A stretch of DNA of 64,000 nucleotides from Symsagittifera roscoffensis (Eukaryota > Xenacoelomorpha > Acoela > Convolutidae). Positions 10,988 through 20,209 of the stretch are shown in pieces (the stretch's first letter is position 1; each line of letters opens with the position of its first letter). The position numbers and the translations under genes were made by a program. The stretch spans positions 26,932,833 to 26,996,832 of the forward strand of contig NC_087062.1 in NCBI RefSeq assembly GCF_963678635.1. Reading direction: 5' to 3'. Below the pieces are notes generated by a model. The model had not been told where the DNA came from. It made no database searches and was given only the letters and a program-made list of their open reading frames with translations.

Positions 10988-11670
10988 GACTGGGACCCCA
11001 AGCGTGTTTCCAGGTTATGAGGCACAAAGGTGGTAATTGTCGGTTCGTTAGATACTCCCTCTTCCTTCAGCACTCCCGTGTCAAAGAGTTCTACTTCCAA
11101 CTCATCCAATCGCCCTTGGAACACTCTGTTCAACCAAGCCTGTCCTTCTATGCTATCAAAGTGAATGCTGTCAGTGGTCAGCCTGGCCTGATCCATAGCC
11201 CTCAGCTCGTGTTCGATATCCATAAGGATCATCTTTCCGGCATTCTGACTTGCAAGATTCCTCAGGATGTTGTTCCACCTGATTACTCCTTCGTTGTGTC
11301 TTCTCCCTGTTGCAGTCAATGTCCTCGTGTTCATTGGCACAGTGCAAACGGTCAGTACCGCGCAGTTGAACTTCTGCCAAAGAGTAGTAAACAAGCACAC
11401 CATCATTGATTCCCATAGTGCTTCCGCCTCATCCGAGCTTCTCGAGATGTTATTTGTCCCAACTAGGATCATTACATTAGGGATTCTCCCTGGATTCATC
11501 AACTCCACCATACGAAATAACTGGGCTATCGTTGCGTCTCCGAAAGCCATCACCGTGGTGATCCAGGAGGTCCTCAAGTTTGAGAGCACCCTGACCAAAC
11601 TGTCTCCCAGTATCAGATGTGATGTCCCCAGTGGTGGTTGCTGCAGGTTTACTGCCGGGTTCCAGGTCGC
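10984..11670 (-). pseudogene. SGNH/GDSL-type hydrolase domain in the giant ORF
   Basis: Three diagnostic blocks occur in order and in one frame. Block I is ILGDSLVRVL (GDS codons 11599-11607). Block III is VMILVGTNNIS (GTNN at 11449-11460). Block V is DSIH (11161-11172). This is the Ser...Asn...Asp-x-x-His layout of SGNH/GDSL esterases, spanning ~149 residues, typical for a minimal domain. These enzymes deacylate esters, and what this one would act on is unknown. The true frame extends upstream of the first TTG/ATG to a TGA at ~11670, and is the same frame as the preceding coiled-coil segment. Esterase-like domains are known from ORF1 of some non-LTR elements but are unusual after a Gypsy pol. 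Confidence 0.8.
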
Positions 11671-11727
11671 TCAATTGAAGCAAGCTCTCGGGTCCGCCTC
11701 CGGAACTCCGGTGAAGTTATACTTCAA

Positions 11728-12834
11728 CTAATTATTCTTTTGCACATCCATTACCCGTGACACTTTCTTCGCTGGCATCTTTCGTATCTTCCTGTCTAGG
11801 ACTTTTGAGCTCCCCATTGGTAGCGTTGCATCGCTAACTCCCCTTTTGGTCATTACGTGTTGGGAGAGCTGTACTCTGCCCATATCGTCAACCGTTCCAT
11901 AGGGTGCAGTCAGCCCGGAACCTGGCGCATTCCTGTTGGACAATAGTCGTCCAGCTGTCTCTATCAGCTTCCTCATCGTCTGCTCCACGACTGGGTCACC
12001 TAAGGTATCACTCGGGTCCAGGATTGTCACTCGACCTCTTGTAGCTGGGAGTCGCGTTTCTGTCGTTTGAATCATTTCTCGAGGCGTCAAGAGCTCCATC
12101 GGGGACTGCCCACGAGGAATAATCCTTGCAGGTATCACTTTTTCCAAGGCTGTAGTCAATGCCACCCGTTCCGATCGCTCCTTGTAGTCCCGCCTCAAGC
12201 GTTCAATTTCTTCACCCTGCTTTTTGTTGCAGTCTTCAAACAATTTATTCCACATGTATCTGTCGTCCTCCGTAATGAGCATGGTCTTAGTCACTTCATC
12301 CAGCTCCTTCCTGGTTCTTTCCAGCTCATCCTTCATCCCATCTAGATCTTGCATGGTTTGGTTCGTTTGAACCCCTTGTTCTACTCTCGCCCTCTTTGGT
12401 GGCACAGCTATTCTCAGTGGTGAACTAGACGAGGAAGCCTCGCTGTTCATCTCTTGATGCATTCTGTTCAGCCCAGGCTTGGTCTTGGAGGGCAAAGGCA
12501 TCTCACCTGGTTGGTAAGTCCTAGAACTTCCCAATCCAGGCTCGTTCACCAAGTCAATCCCTGAGAGAGCCCCGTTTCTCCACCTCATCACTCTCATGTT
12601 CGGGCGGTCTAGTACTCCCCTCTCTCCGTATGCTGCCATCAATAGGACTTCCGTGGGGCGGTCCCCACGGTTGTCATGCCCCAAGATGTTTATCAGGGCG
12701 GTCAGCAACATGACTACCTCTGGGCCCTCCAGAGCGAAGTCTCGATCCATTAGCCGACGATAGATCGCATCTACCATCGGTCCTACATATGCTTTTGCCA
12801 GGTCCATCAATTCATCCAAGTTGAAGTTATCCAT
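11728..12834 (-). CDS. N-terminal segment of the giant ORF, coiled-coil protein
   Basis: The frame begins at ATG 12834 and ends with TAG at 11728 after 368 residues. The first ~90 residues are helical and hydrophobic/acidic (LDELMDLAKAYVGPMV). A Ser/Pro-rich linker follows, then a long Glu/Lys/Arg coiled coil (about residues 165-240). A basic C-terminal tail follows (DRKIRKMPAKKVSRV). A coiled coil followed by an esterase-like domain is reminiscent of ORF1 proteins of some LINEs, where the coiled coil trimerises the RNA-binding protein. That analogy is inference. The same frame resumes after the stop into the SGNH segment. Confidence 0.65.
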   Translation of the reverse strand: MDNFNLDELMDLAKAYVGPMVDAIYRRLMDRDFALEGPEVVMLLTALINILGHDNRGDRPTEVLLMAAYGERGVLDRPNMRVMRWRNGALSGIDLVNEPGLGSSRTYQPGEMPLPSKTKPGLNRMHQEMNSEASSSSSPLRIAVPPKRARVEQGVQTNQTMQDLDGMKDELERTRKELDEVTKTMLITEDDRYMWNKLFEDCNKKQGEEIERLRRDYKERSERVALTTALEKVIPARIIPRGQSPMELLTPREMIQTTETRLPATRGRVTILDPSDTLGDPVVEQTMRKLIETAGRLLSNRNAPGSGLTAPYGTVDDMGRVQLSQHVMTKRGVSDATLPMGSSKVLDRKIRKMPAKKVSRVMDVQKNN

Positions 12835-13196
12835 TCTCTTTTCAGGTTCGATTCGATTTGATTTAATGATTTGACTCAAGAGAGTAATTAAATGATCAAT
12901 CAGGATCTAGAAAAGAGGTCACGATTATCACACTTGTCCGTTTCACCTTAGCTTCTCGTTAAAAATAATTTAAAACAGTCAGATAAAAAGATTTTGATCC
13001 TAAAATGTATTAAAATCAATCGATCTCTAAAATTTTGGAATTCGATCTAAGATTGGACAGTCCAAACTTTGGATCTATTCCTAAGATCGTTATTCAGTTG
13101 TTCGTGGTCACTAACTCCTTCTTACCCGGGACCTTAATAACATAACACATAACCTAACCTAATTTAGTCTGACACCCTCTTGCATGTCACCTTAAC
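12835..13196. other. Spacer between pol and the giant second ORF
   Basis: This AT-rich, non-coding 362-bp gap contains several near-repeats of TAAAAT/ATCGATC-type words and ACATAACCTAACCTAA near 13150. It is the only sizeable non-coding gap inside the element's coding region, so it is where an internal promoter, splice acceptor or re-initiation signal for the second ORF would be expected. No such signal can be proven by eye. Confidence 0.4.
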
Positions 13197-13673
13197 TCAG
13201 TCGATACATAAGTAATATTTCTTAGGTAAGTATACTCGTAAATTAGTATCAGAGAAAATTACGTGTATGAGCGCGTACAGTTCTCGAGGATGCAGTCGTC
13301 CTCTGTTCGGGTCGTACACTGGAAGCGAAAGCTCCTTCACATCCCTTTCCACGAGAAAGTCTCTCAATCTCGTCATGGACAAGACTAGGTTTTCCGGGTC
13401 CACGTGCCGCTTCTCCGTCGCCTGTGTCACTAAGAAATATAGGTATTTTCCCGGTATCTGTGACGCCGCCGGAGGCAAGGCTGCTACGCCCCCTATTCCT
13501 GGTCTTTGCTTCCAAAGGAAATCTATGTTTTCGCATTCTCTATTAAAATCTGCTGCTAACGCTGTCTTAAAACTCTTGTTTGCTGTAATTGCTATCGCAC
13601 ATGTTCTCTCTGTGAGAATGAAATCGCTGTCTGTCAGTATTATGCTACTTGAACATTCATTTGGTAAGTTATA
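13197..13673 (-). pseudogene. Macro-domain-like module at the C-terminus of pol
   Basis: The frame is continuous from 13673 to the TGA-type stop at 13197 and is the same frame as the upstream acidic segment, broken by one TAG (13674-13676). The order of features matches TARG1/OARD1-type macro domains: LTDSDF and ERTCAIAI near the start, a Gly-Gly turn before AALPP, a KYLYFLVTQ strand, then a helix (LVLSMTRLRDFLVERDV). A LSLPVYDP strand, RELYALIHVIF helix and final NLRVYL strand follow. Macro domains bind ADP-ribose and some hydrolyse it from proteins. The loop that normally reads GxGCG after the P-strand is PVYDPNRGRL here, so binding or catalysis is doubtful. The assignment is structural-pattern inference. 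Confidence 0.6.
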
Positions 13674-14260
13674 CTATGACTCAACTACCCTCCCTATGTC
13701 AGGTGTCTTTGGTTCTTCGCCTGTTTCTGCTTCTAAATCCCCTGTCTCTCTTGCTATTCTTAATTTTTTTATTAATAAATTTTCAGTGTGGGTAAGTCGT
13801 ACCCCCACTCCCCGGACAAAAATATCCATCGACGTCCCCGTCGATCGCATACCGGGTAACAAGTCAAGATTGGAAGCCGGAATGAGTAGTCCCCCCTCCT
13901 GGGCAGCCCAGGAAGGATCTTCTCGTTCGGTTTTCATGTATTTCATGCTTTCACGATCTACATCTTGAATTGTGACACTGGTCTCCTTTGGGTCCGACGT
14001 CATTTCGTTCAGACATTCCAAGACACGCAGATTCGTCAAGTCTTGTTCATATGACTGCTGTTGCTCGTCGTCGAATTCTACCTCGGGTTTCAATCGGTCA
14101 TCGACCACCTCATCGTCCTGATCATCGACTATGTCAATGTCCTGTGACACAGTTATTTCTTCTAGACCCACTACTTCTTCCCCTATCTTCTTTAGGTCTA
14201 CCCCGTCCACTACAAAATCGTCGCCGTAAGGGTTATATTTCTTCTTGGATCTTGTCCTGT
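13674..14260 (-). pseudogene. Acidic linker between integrase and macro-like module
   Basis: About 180 residues rich in Asp/Glu (e.g. DIVDDQDDEVVDD) lead into a more ordered stretch (LLIPASNLDLLPGMR, then DIFVRGVGVRLTHTENLLIKK). The useful reading begins upstream of 14210 with KKYNPYGDDFVVDG, showing that pol changes frame near 14250 rather than ending at 14210. The terminal stop is an in-frame TAG, after which the macro-like module continues. Confidence 0.6.
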
Positions 14261-14929
14261 CATTTTGTCGGTCTGTATCGTGAACGGAAGCTCCGGTTCC
14301 AATTTCTTGGGAACCTCCCTTTCTTCAGGGTCTTGCCAGTCCTCTTCGGCGTAGGGTAAAGTTTCATCGTCTGCTTCAATCACCTCATTTGGGTCCAGGT
14401 CTAGTGGTGTACTTGTTCCTTCCTCTATGACTTCATTTCCATCGTTCTTTTCCCTGGTGCCTTTCTCATTGACCTCACAAGCAGGGTCCATCATTAGATA
14501 ATCCCCTTCTTCCATGTCTGCAGGTATACACCAGTCTTCTGTCGATGGATTGTGTGGCTTAATGTTTTCGTAACGAGCGGTTCGGCCAGTACTCAGTCTA
14601 TAAAAGCGTCCTTCCTGGTGCACCTCCGTAATCATGAAGGGTCCCCTCCACTTTTTTAAAAGCTTTTTCGTTACTTTCGGTGGTATGACGTTCTGAAATA
14701 CCCATACGTAGTCCACTACCGAATAAGCTTTTGCACCAGCTGCTTTCTTGTCAAATCTTTTCCTCTGCCTTGCCTGTGCCTGCTGAGTATTTCGTCTACA
14801 TAAGTCGTTCACCTCTTGCTGACGTCTAATTACATCCCTTACATAGACCTGTGGTGACGTCTTCTTCCCCTCATACTCTGGGTAGAAGAAAGTCAAGGGC
14901 AAAGACTTCTCGTGCCCGGTCAGCATCAT
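14210..14929 (-). pseudogene. Integrase C-terminal domain (Gypsy)
   Basis: This segment continues the integrase after a frameshift and a TGA near 14937-14945. It begins MMLTGHEKSLPLTFFYPEYE, which follows the usual S-x-SP-x-x-LxxG region. The SH3-like C-terminal domain follows: YVWVFQ, then KLLKKWRGPFMITEVHQEGRFYRL. This is the GPY/F-type module of Ty3/Gypsy integrases, which binds DNA and influences target choice. An acidic tail follows, and the frame changes near 14250 into the linker. Confidence 0.85.
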
Positions 14930-14936
14930 ATGTGGA

Positions 14937-15782
14937 CTATTTCAGGTGGTGGAAATGTTGTGTGCTATTGTAGGCTCTCATCACCTGTGGAAGATATCTG
15001 TCCCAATCGGTCATGTATCTGGAACAATATACCCTCAGCATCGACACTAACGTTCGATTCTGCCTTTCCACTAAGCCATTTGTCTGGGGATGGTATGTCG
15101 TGGAGTGAGCTTGAGCAACTTGTGAGCGTCTCATTAGCTCTTTCGTGAGTTCTCCTACGAAAGCTGTTCCGTTATCCGTTTGAAACGTCATCGGACAAAC
15201 ATGTCTCGCTATCCACGTAATGATTAGGTGATCGCAAGTCTCTTCTGCTGGAGCAGTTATGCTGGGCACGGCCTCTGCATACTTCCTGAAGTGATCTATC
15301 ATGACCAAGACTTGATTATAACAACTCTCTGTCATGCATATCTTTTGGTGATATATCTGCACCACCTCGTTGAATTCAGACGACTCGATTGATTGTAAGA
15401 AAAATCGCAATCTCCTTCGATCCTTGACCTGTTGGAATGACAGACATGCTGTTACCCATTTCTCGCAAGCCTTTTTCATTCCAGGCCACTCAAAGCGCTT
15501 CAGGATCCTCTGATACACTTTGTCGATCCCCTGATGGCCCATCTGATCATGCGACCTGAATAAGAGTTCTGTCTGATAGAGTTGCGGCAACACTATCGCG
15601 TTATACTTGTATAGGAATTTGTCTTCATCTCTTCTCTTGCAAGCCACAACCCCGTCCTTGTTCAAGTATAACCTTCCCTCTTTCTGCATGAAATACTGTC
15701 TCAGAATGCGGTAACTGTCTTCCTCGAGGTCGCCTTTGTCCGGAGAACCATTTTCGATCCACCTTTTCAGGTTGCATGTCAT
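14937..15782 (-). pseudogene. Integrase zinc-binding and catalytic domains (inactive)
   Basis: The HHCC region is seen as HDQMGHQG followed by CEKWVTACLSFQQ. The fourth ligand is Phe instead of Cys (codon 15435-15437). In the catalytic core the second Asp (FQTDNGTAF) and the Glu (NGLVERQ) are spaced D-x35-E as expected. The first Asp position reads VQIYHQ, with Tyr at 15351-15353. Either change should destroy strand transfer. The N-terminal part (DSYRILRQYFMQKEGRLYL) is the usual pre-integrase region. The segment ends by frameshift and stop within the conserved STT-SP region. Confidence 0.9.
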
Positions 15783-16634
15783 GCGGTCATTTCCTTCAAG
15801 TACGTCTTCATGACTCTCATCTGACTATTCAGCTCATTGGGCCGATGCGTATCCTCTTCCACTTTACCGCACCAAATTTTTGCCAATGGCTGTGTTTCCT
15901 ATCGAATGGCTGAAGATCAGTCCTGACTACCTCTTTTTGCGGCAACAGACTCATCGAACGTTTCGATACCGCTATTGTCTCCAGATCATCCGCTGCGTTA
16001 TCAAAGACTCTTTCACCTGGTATGAGGTAGCGATCACTATCAGGGTCCTGGTATACCTCTCTATCCAGATCCCTTGCTCGAGTTTCCACTAGTAGTGTGT
16101 GGATCGCTAAATCTGACAGTTCCGATCCTGAGCTCGAATTCCTGTCTGAGTAGGTGTCAATTCATGAGTTTCGGGAGTTGTCATCTGTTGGAGAGTCTGC
16201 GACGGAGTCTGCACCATCTCCTGTGTCAGTTCTGTGCTTTCTTCTCATCCATCTGAACTCCCCGGTCAAAACTTTGTTCTCCAGGTCCTGCTTCCCATCA
16301 GGAACTTCCTCATCTACATCAGACTCCCGGACAAACTTCCTTGTCCCGGGTGTTGATCTTGAACTCGCTGGCTCTTCTCATTGTTCGTCTCCTCGGACAA
16401 ACAATCTTGCACCAGACTTCGTTCAACCTTTTCACCTTCTTTATCCTGGTCCACAAAGGTAACGGTTTTCCTTCGCGTATTGCTCCTCTGTTCTTTCCGT
16501 CCGTAAGAAGTACTGGTTAAAACCTCGTGTGGTATTGAGGATACTAGATGCTGAACTATTGCCCTACAATACCTCTCGTTCTCTTCATGTTGTCGTCTGG
16601 ACGGCATGATCTTCACCTTCTCCCTGACTGTAAG
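15783..16634 (-). pseudogene. Pol linker between RNase H and integrase
   Basis: About 850 bp, much longer than usual in short Gypsy elements. Coding pieces survive at 16616-16314 and 16089-15829 in different frames, including DPDSDRYLIPGERVFDN and LLPQKEVVRTDLQPFDR. Between them the reading is scrambled by several stops. The segment is low-complexity acidic, and its function is unknown. Confidence 0.6.
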
Positions 16635-17576
16635 TCATGCCACTGCTGCTGCCCACTCGGGGTCATCTCTGGTCACTTTTCTCTCTAACAATCCACCCAG
16701 CATCCGCATCACTTGCGGTGTGACCTGCACCGTTTTATTCAATAATGAGAGGCTGTTAATGTTCATGCGAGGGAGTTCCTGCTGGACCAGGTTTGAGCGC
16801 AGCAACAGATCCAAGGGCACCGGGTCCTTTATCTCGGCTGCTTTCTCCACAGGTAACTCAGGATGTCCTGGAATTGGATGTCCAGACTTGTCCAACCATC
16901 TCGTCAAGGGAAGTGCTTCATAGGTTTCTTTGTCCAGAAACGAGAATCCTTCCTTTATTTCCGCCTGATTGGCTTGCTTCTGTTCCAGTCTTTCATGGAA
17001 CTCGGTCTTCTTGCTGAGGCTGTCAGCGTTCTGGTGTTTGTCAGGCATCCTGTGCTCGATTATCATGTGGTAGCCATCTAATCTTACTATCCACCTTCCT
17101 ATATAACTCTGATCCATCGAATATGTCTTTAACCAGGATAACGCCCTGTTGTCCACGCGTAACTTCAAGGGAGTGCTCCCCAAGTATGCGCGGTACTTTT
17201 CCACAAATGTGACTACTGCAAACATATCTGCTTTTGGTGCACCATATTTCATCTCAGTGTCACTTAACACCTAACTGCCAAATGCAATGGGACGGAGAAC
17301 GGTTCTCCCATTCCATTCCTGCTCCTGATGCAGTATTCCCGAGATGGCTACTACTGATGCGTCTGTGTCAAGAACATACATGCCCTTTTCAGTAGGCATG
17401 CCTAGCACTGGCGCTTCGCACAGTTCCCACTTTAGGTTCTCAAAAACCGTTTGATCTCCATCGCTCCATTCGAACTTTTTCCCTTTGTTGCCCATCAGCT
17501 TCTGCATCGGATACACCTTGTCTGCATATCCTTTTATGAACTCACGGTTGTAGTTGGCAAACCCTAGGAAGCTCAT
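16635..17576 (-). pseudogene. RT connection and RNase H domain (Gypsy)
   Basis: Two same-frame pieces are separated by an in-frame TAG at 17271-17273. Upstream is the RT thumb/tether MSFLGFANYNREFIKGY and the RNase H first strand with its catalytic Asp (YVLDTDASVVAISGIL). Downstream is the Glu helix (SDTEMKYGAPKADMFAVV), the third acidic position (LRVDNRALSWL) and DKHQNADSLSK at the end. The retroviral-type DEDD pattern is therefore largely present. RNase H removes the RNA strand after reverse transcription. TGA ends the piece at 16635, and the same frame continues in the linker. Confidence 0.88.
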
Positions 17577-17603
17577 GAGCTGAGGTTCCGTTCTGGGAGC
17601 CTT

Positions 17604-18230
17604 CTATGTCAACACAGCTTCTGCTGCTTCTGGGTCCGGCCTAACACCATGCCTGTCCACCATTCTTCCCAGGTACTTGATTGAATCCCTAAGGATTTCA
17701 CATTTCGATGGTTTGCACTCCAAGCCTGCTCTTTTCATGCATCCAAAGACCTCGTCGAGCCAATCAATGTGGTCTTCCAGGGTCGGTGTTGCTATGACTA
17801 CGTTATCCACGTAACACATCACAAGATTCCCGTACTTCTTTGTCACTCTGGTCAAAGCCTGAGCCAGCAGTCTTTGAAAAGTGGCCGTTCCGTTGCACAA
17901 GCCGAAGGGCATCCTCTTCCACTGGTACAACCCCAACTCACACGCGAATCCGGTCTTTTCTCTGTCCTTCTTCCGCAGAGGGACCTGCCAGAAGGCAGAA
18001 CCCAAGTCCAATGTGGTGAAGAACTTGGCATCACCAAGTTTAAAGAGGCTCTCGTCTATTCGCGGTATCGGGTACGCATCTTTTATCGTTACCGCGTTCA
18101 AGTAGCGAAAGTCGCAACAAAACCTAAGCTGCCCCCTTTCTTTTTCGCCATTACCACCCCGCAAGCCCATGGCGATTTCGAGGGTTCTATCATGTCGTAT
18201 TCGAGCAACATTTCTATTTCCGCTCGGCAC
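17604..18230 (-). pseudogene. Reverse transcriptase palm/fingers (Gypsy), YVDN active site
   Basis: Contains the core RT order: RFCCDFRYLNAVTIKDAYPIPRID, TTLDLGSAFWQVPL (motif A Asp), MPFGLCNGTATFQRLL (motif B) and MCYVDNVVIATPT (motif C). Motif C has Asn in place of the second catalytic Asp (17802-17804), and KYLGRMVD marks the thumb entry. It joins the protease-RT frame by a 1-nt shift in the purine run near 18150. A TAG at 17604 separates it from the RNase H part in the same frame. Confidence 0.92.
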
Positions 18231-19600
18231 GCTTCCGATTTATGTGGCGTCATTCGTCTTGCGCCTACCCTATGGGGAACGGCGCCTTCCTCAAGTTCGA
18301 TTTCGTGTTCGACAAAATTACGGCAACCGATATCCGCCTTATGTCTTGAAAATACATCCGCGTTCCGATTTAAAACCTCCCGTAGTAGCTCGAAATCTCC
18401 CTCGCCTATTTTCCCTTTTAAGTGTTCTATCTCTGGCAAAACCGGTTTGTCAGACTCTAATTCATATGACGAGGGGCGTTCCGGAAAATTCGAGCAGCTC
18501 GATAAGCCGTCGTCCGTGTCAGATTTCATTGAAAACAATTTATGAATAGATTTTAATTCATTAATCCTTTTTAAAATTTGATCTTTATTGGCATGATAAA
18601 GACAGTCTTTCAAACTATATTTCTTCAAGTTTTGTGTCTCTTCATAGTCGGTCCTCATCGGCAAAGCGTAACCAAGCTTCCTTCTACGCTTGATTGAAAC
18701 CGTGGTGTCCAGTGTGTTCAATAACACACTGACACACAGTCCGTTTCGCGTTACCGAGAAGCTACGGCCTAAAATCACTGAGCTTTGACTATTTGGATTC
18801 GGTACCAAACAAACCTGTTTACTATCACTTAGCGAATTTAAGTTTCTCGTTCTAAAAATTGCTACTATTGCTTGTCCCGGCTGTAGTTTTACTTTTCTGT
18901 CTAGAAAAATTGGTACCTTGTTTTCGTCTCTTATGATTCTACTAATTGGTTTCTTAACATACTTCCGATCCGGGTTCTTAATCCTTATTAGACCGTTGTT
19001 CAAGTCTATCATCACGTCGAAATTCCTGACGAAATCTCTGCCCAAAATGAATTGGCCGGCGTCGTCCAAATTCTCTACCACCAGGAAGCACATCCAAAGA
19101 TCCCGTCCTCCCATGTGGAGAACCGTTATTGGTGTTCTTTCGGCTACGTAAATCGCTCCTCGATTGGCGACGGCCAGTCGGAGATTCGTTGGAATTAGAT
19201 CTTCCCTCGTGAAGCCCATTCTTTCCCAAGTTTTTATCGGCATCACACTTACTACCGCTCCTGTGTCCAGAAGCCCTGTGACTTCAATTTTCTTGCCATT
19301 GGTGTCGAGCAGATGTGCAGTCACATCCGCTTCGTACCCAATGTGTACTGCGTCTTGTTCCATCATGGCGTCATGGCCTATCCTGTGGACTTTGAGTTCC
19401 TCCTCACCCAAATAGATCTGCCCTATTTGGTCACTATCTGTTGTCACATAAGTCCTAGTGTAGATACTGATTCCATCCACGTTCAGCATCATTTGATACG
19501 GCCCATAGACTTCCACGTAGCATCCATGAAGCTTCTTTATGCGAGGGCCACCCGTTGTTAGTAGTGCTCGCACAGCTCTTGACTCAGTGCGTGGCTCCAC
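18098..19600 (-). pseudogene. Retropepsin protease and start of RT (Gypsy pol)
   Basis: The aspartic protease is at about residues 100-210. The active site is GLLDTGAVVSVMP (DTG at 19259-19267), and the C-terminal strand is FILGRDFVRNFDVMID. This protease normally cleaves Gag-Pol. A connecting region of ~170 residues follows, then the RT N-terminus (VFSRHKADIG, RRMTPHKSEACRAEI, SPWACGVVMAKKKGG), where a frameshift ends the frame. Residues before the protease are in the same frame as the preceding Gag tail, separated by a single TGA (19619). Confidence 0.92.
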
Positions 19601-19618
19601 CTGCCTCAGATAATCTGC

Positions 19619-20209
19619 TCATGTGTCCAAATGCATCAAAGTGAACTCTGATGGTTCACTCAGATTTCTGATTACCTGGTGCCCTGCTACCGAGATTATT
19701 GACTGTATTTTGCTTCCTTGTGGCATCATGCCGAACCTCTGCCCGGAGATCACAATAAGTTTCAAGCTCAAACTACTTGGTGCCTTTGTCTCTTCGACTT
19801 CTGTTGCCTCGAAGGTATTCAGTTGCTCCTGTAGTTTCTCATTTTTCAGTTCGAGTTTCACTTTTTGTTCGATCTCTTTTTTCACCAGTTCCTGCTGCAC
19901 TCTATTTAGAGCATCCCTCGTGGCTGCCCTATAGTCAATCTTGAAGTCATCGGCCGCAGTCGCTGATTCCGGTTCGTATGTCTCTTCAGTTACCGCTTGC
20001 ATTTTCTTCGTCGCCAGCTCTTGCGGTTTGTCTTTTCTGCGCGCCTCCGCTTCACTCAATAGGCGAGCCTTGCTGGCTTCCACTCCTGATAAAGCTTCCT
20101 CATGCCTTGGATGCTTGATGTCTGCTACAGCATCCCAGAATTGCGGACAATCCGATTTAAAATGACCTTCCAAGTTGCAAAAAAAAACACCTCGGGCCGA
20201 ATTTTGCAA
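19619..20209 (-). pseudogene. Gag C-terminal part with second zinc knuckle and coiled coil
   Basis: It begins inside a CCHC zinc knuckle (CNLEGHFKSDCPQFW). The knuckle's first Cys lies in the other frame just upstream, so a 1-nt difference in a T9 run (20179-20187) splits the knuckle. A basic/acidic stretch and a predicted coiled coil follow (QQELVKKEIEQKVKLELKNEK). The frame ends at TGA 19619, directly in frame with pol. That stop is either a natural Gag-Pol stop bypassed by readthrough or a lesion. Confidence 0.75.

Larger units (their letters stand above)
3960..12834 (-). pseudogene. Decayed giant second ORF of the Gypsy element (~2,900 codons)
   Basis: Downstream of pol, nearly 8.9 kb is coding on the minus strand only. 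Pieces that look separate are mostly continuations. The coiled-coil segment and SGNH segment share one frame across TAG (11728) and TGA (~11670). Segments ending at 9550, 9037 and 8815 share one frame. Those ending at 6020 and 5579 share another. Single-base frame changes are inferred near 10985, 10620, 8800, 7960, 5540, 5310 and 4680. The first usable ATG is at 12834 (MDNFNLDELM). This pattern suggests one ancestral long ORF, although several overlapping ORFs cannot be excluded. Sub-regions are listed separately. Only the SGNH-like part gives a biochemical clue. Confidence 0.65.

Noticed and set aside
13267-13968. Plus-strand 233-codon ORF
   Set aside because: Lies antisense to the macro-like module and its linker, and shows no domain pattern.
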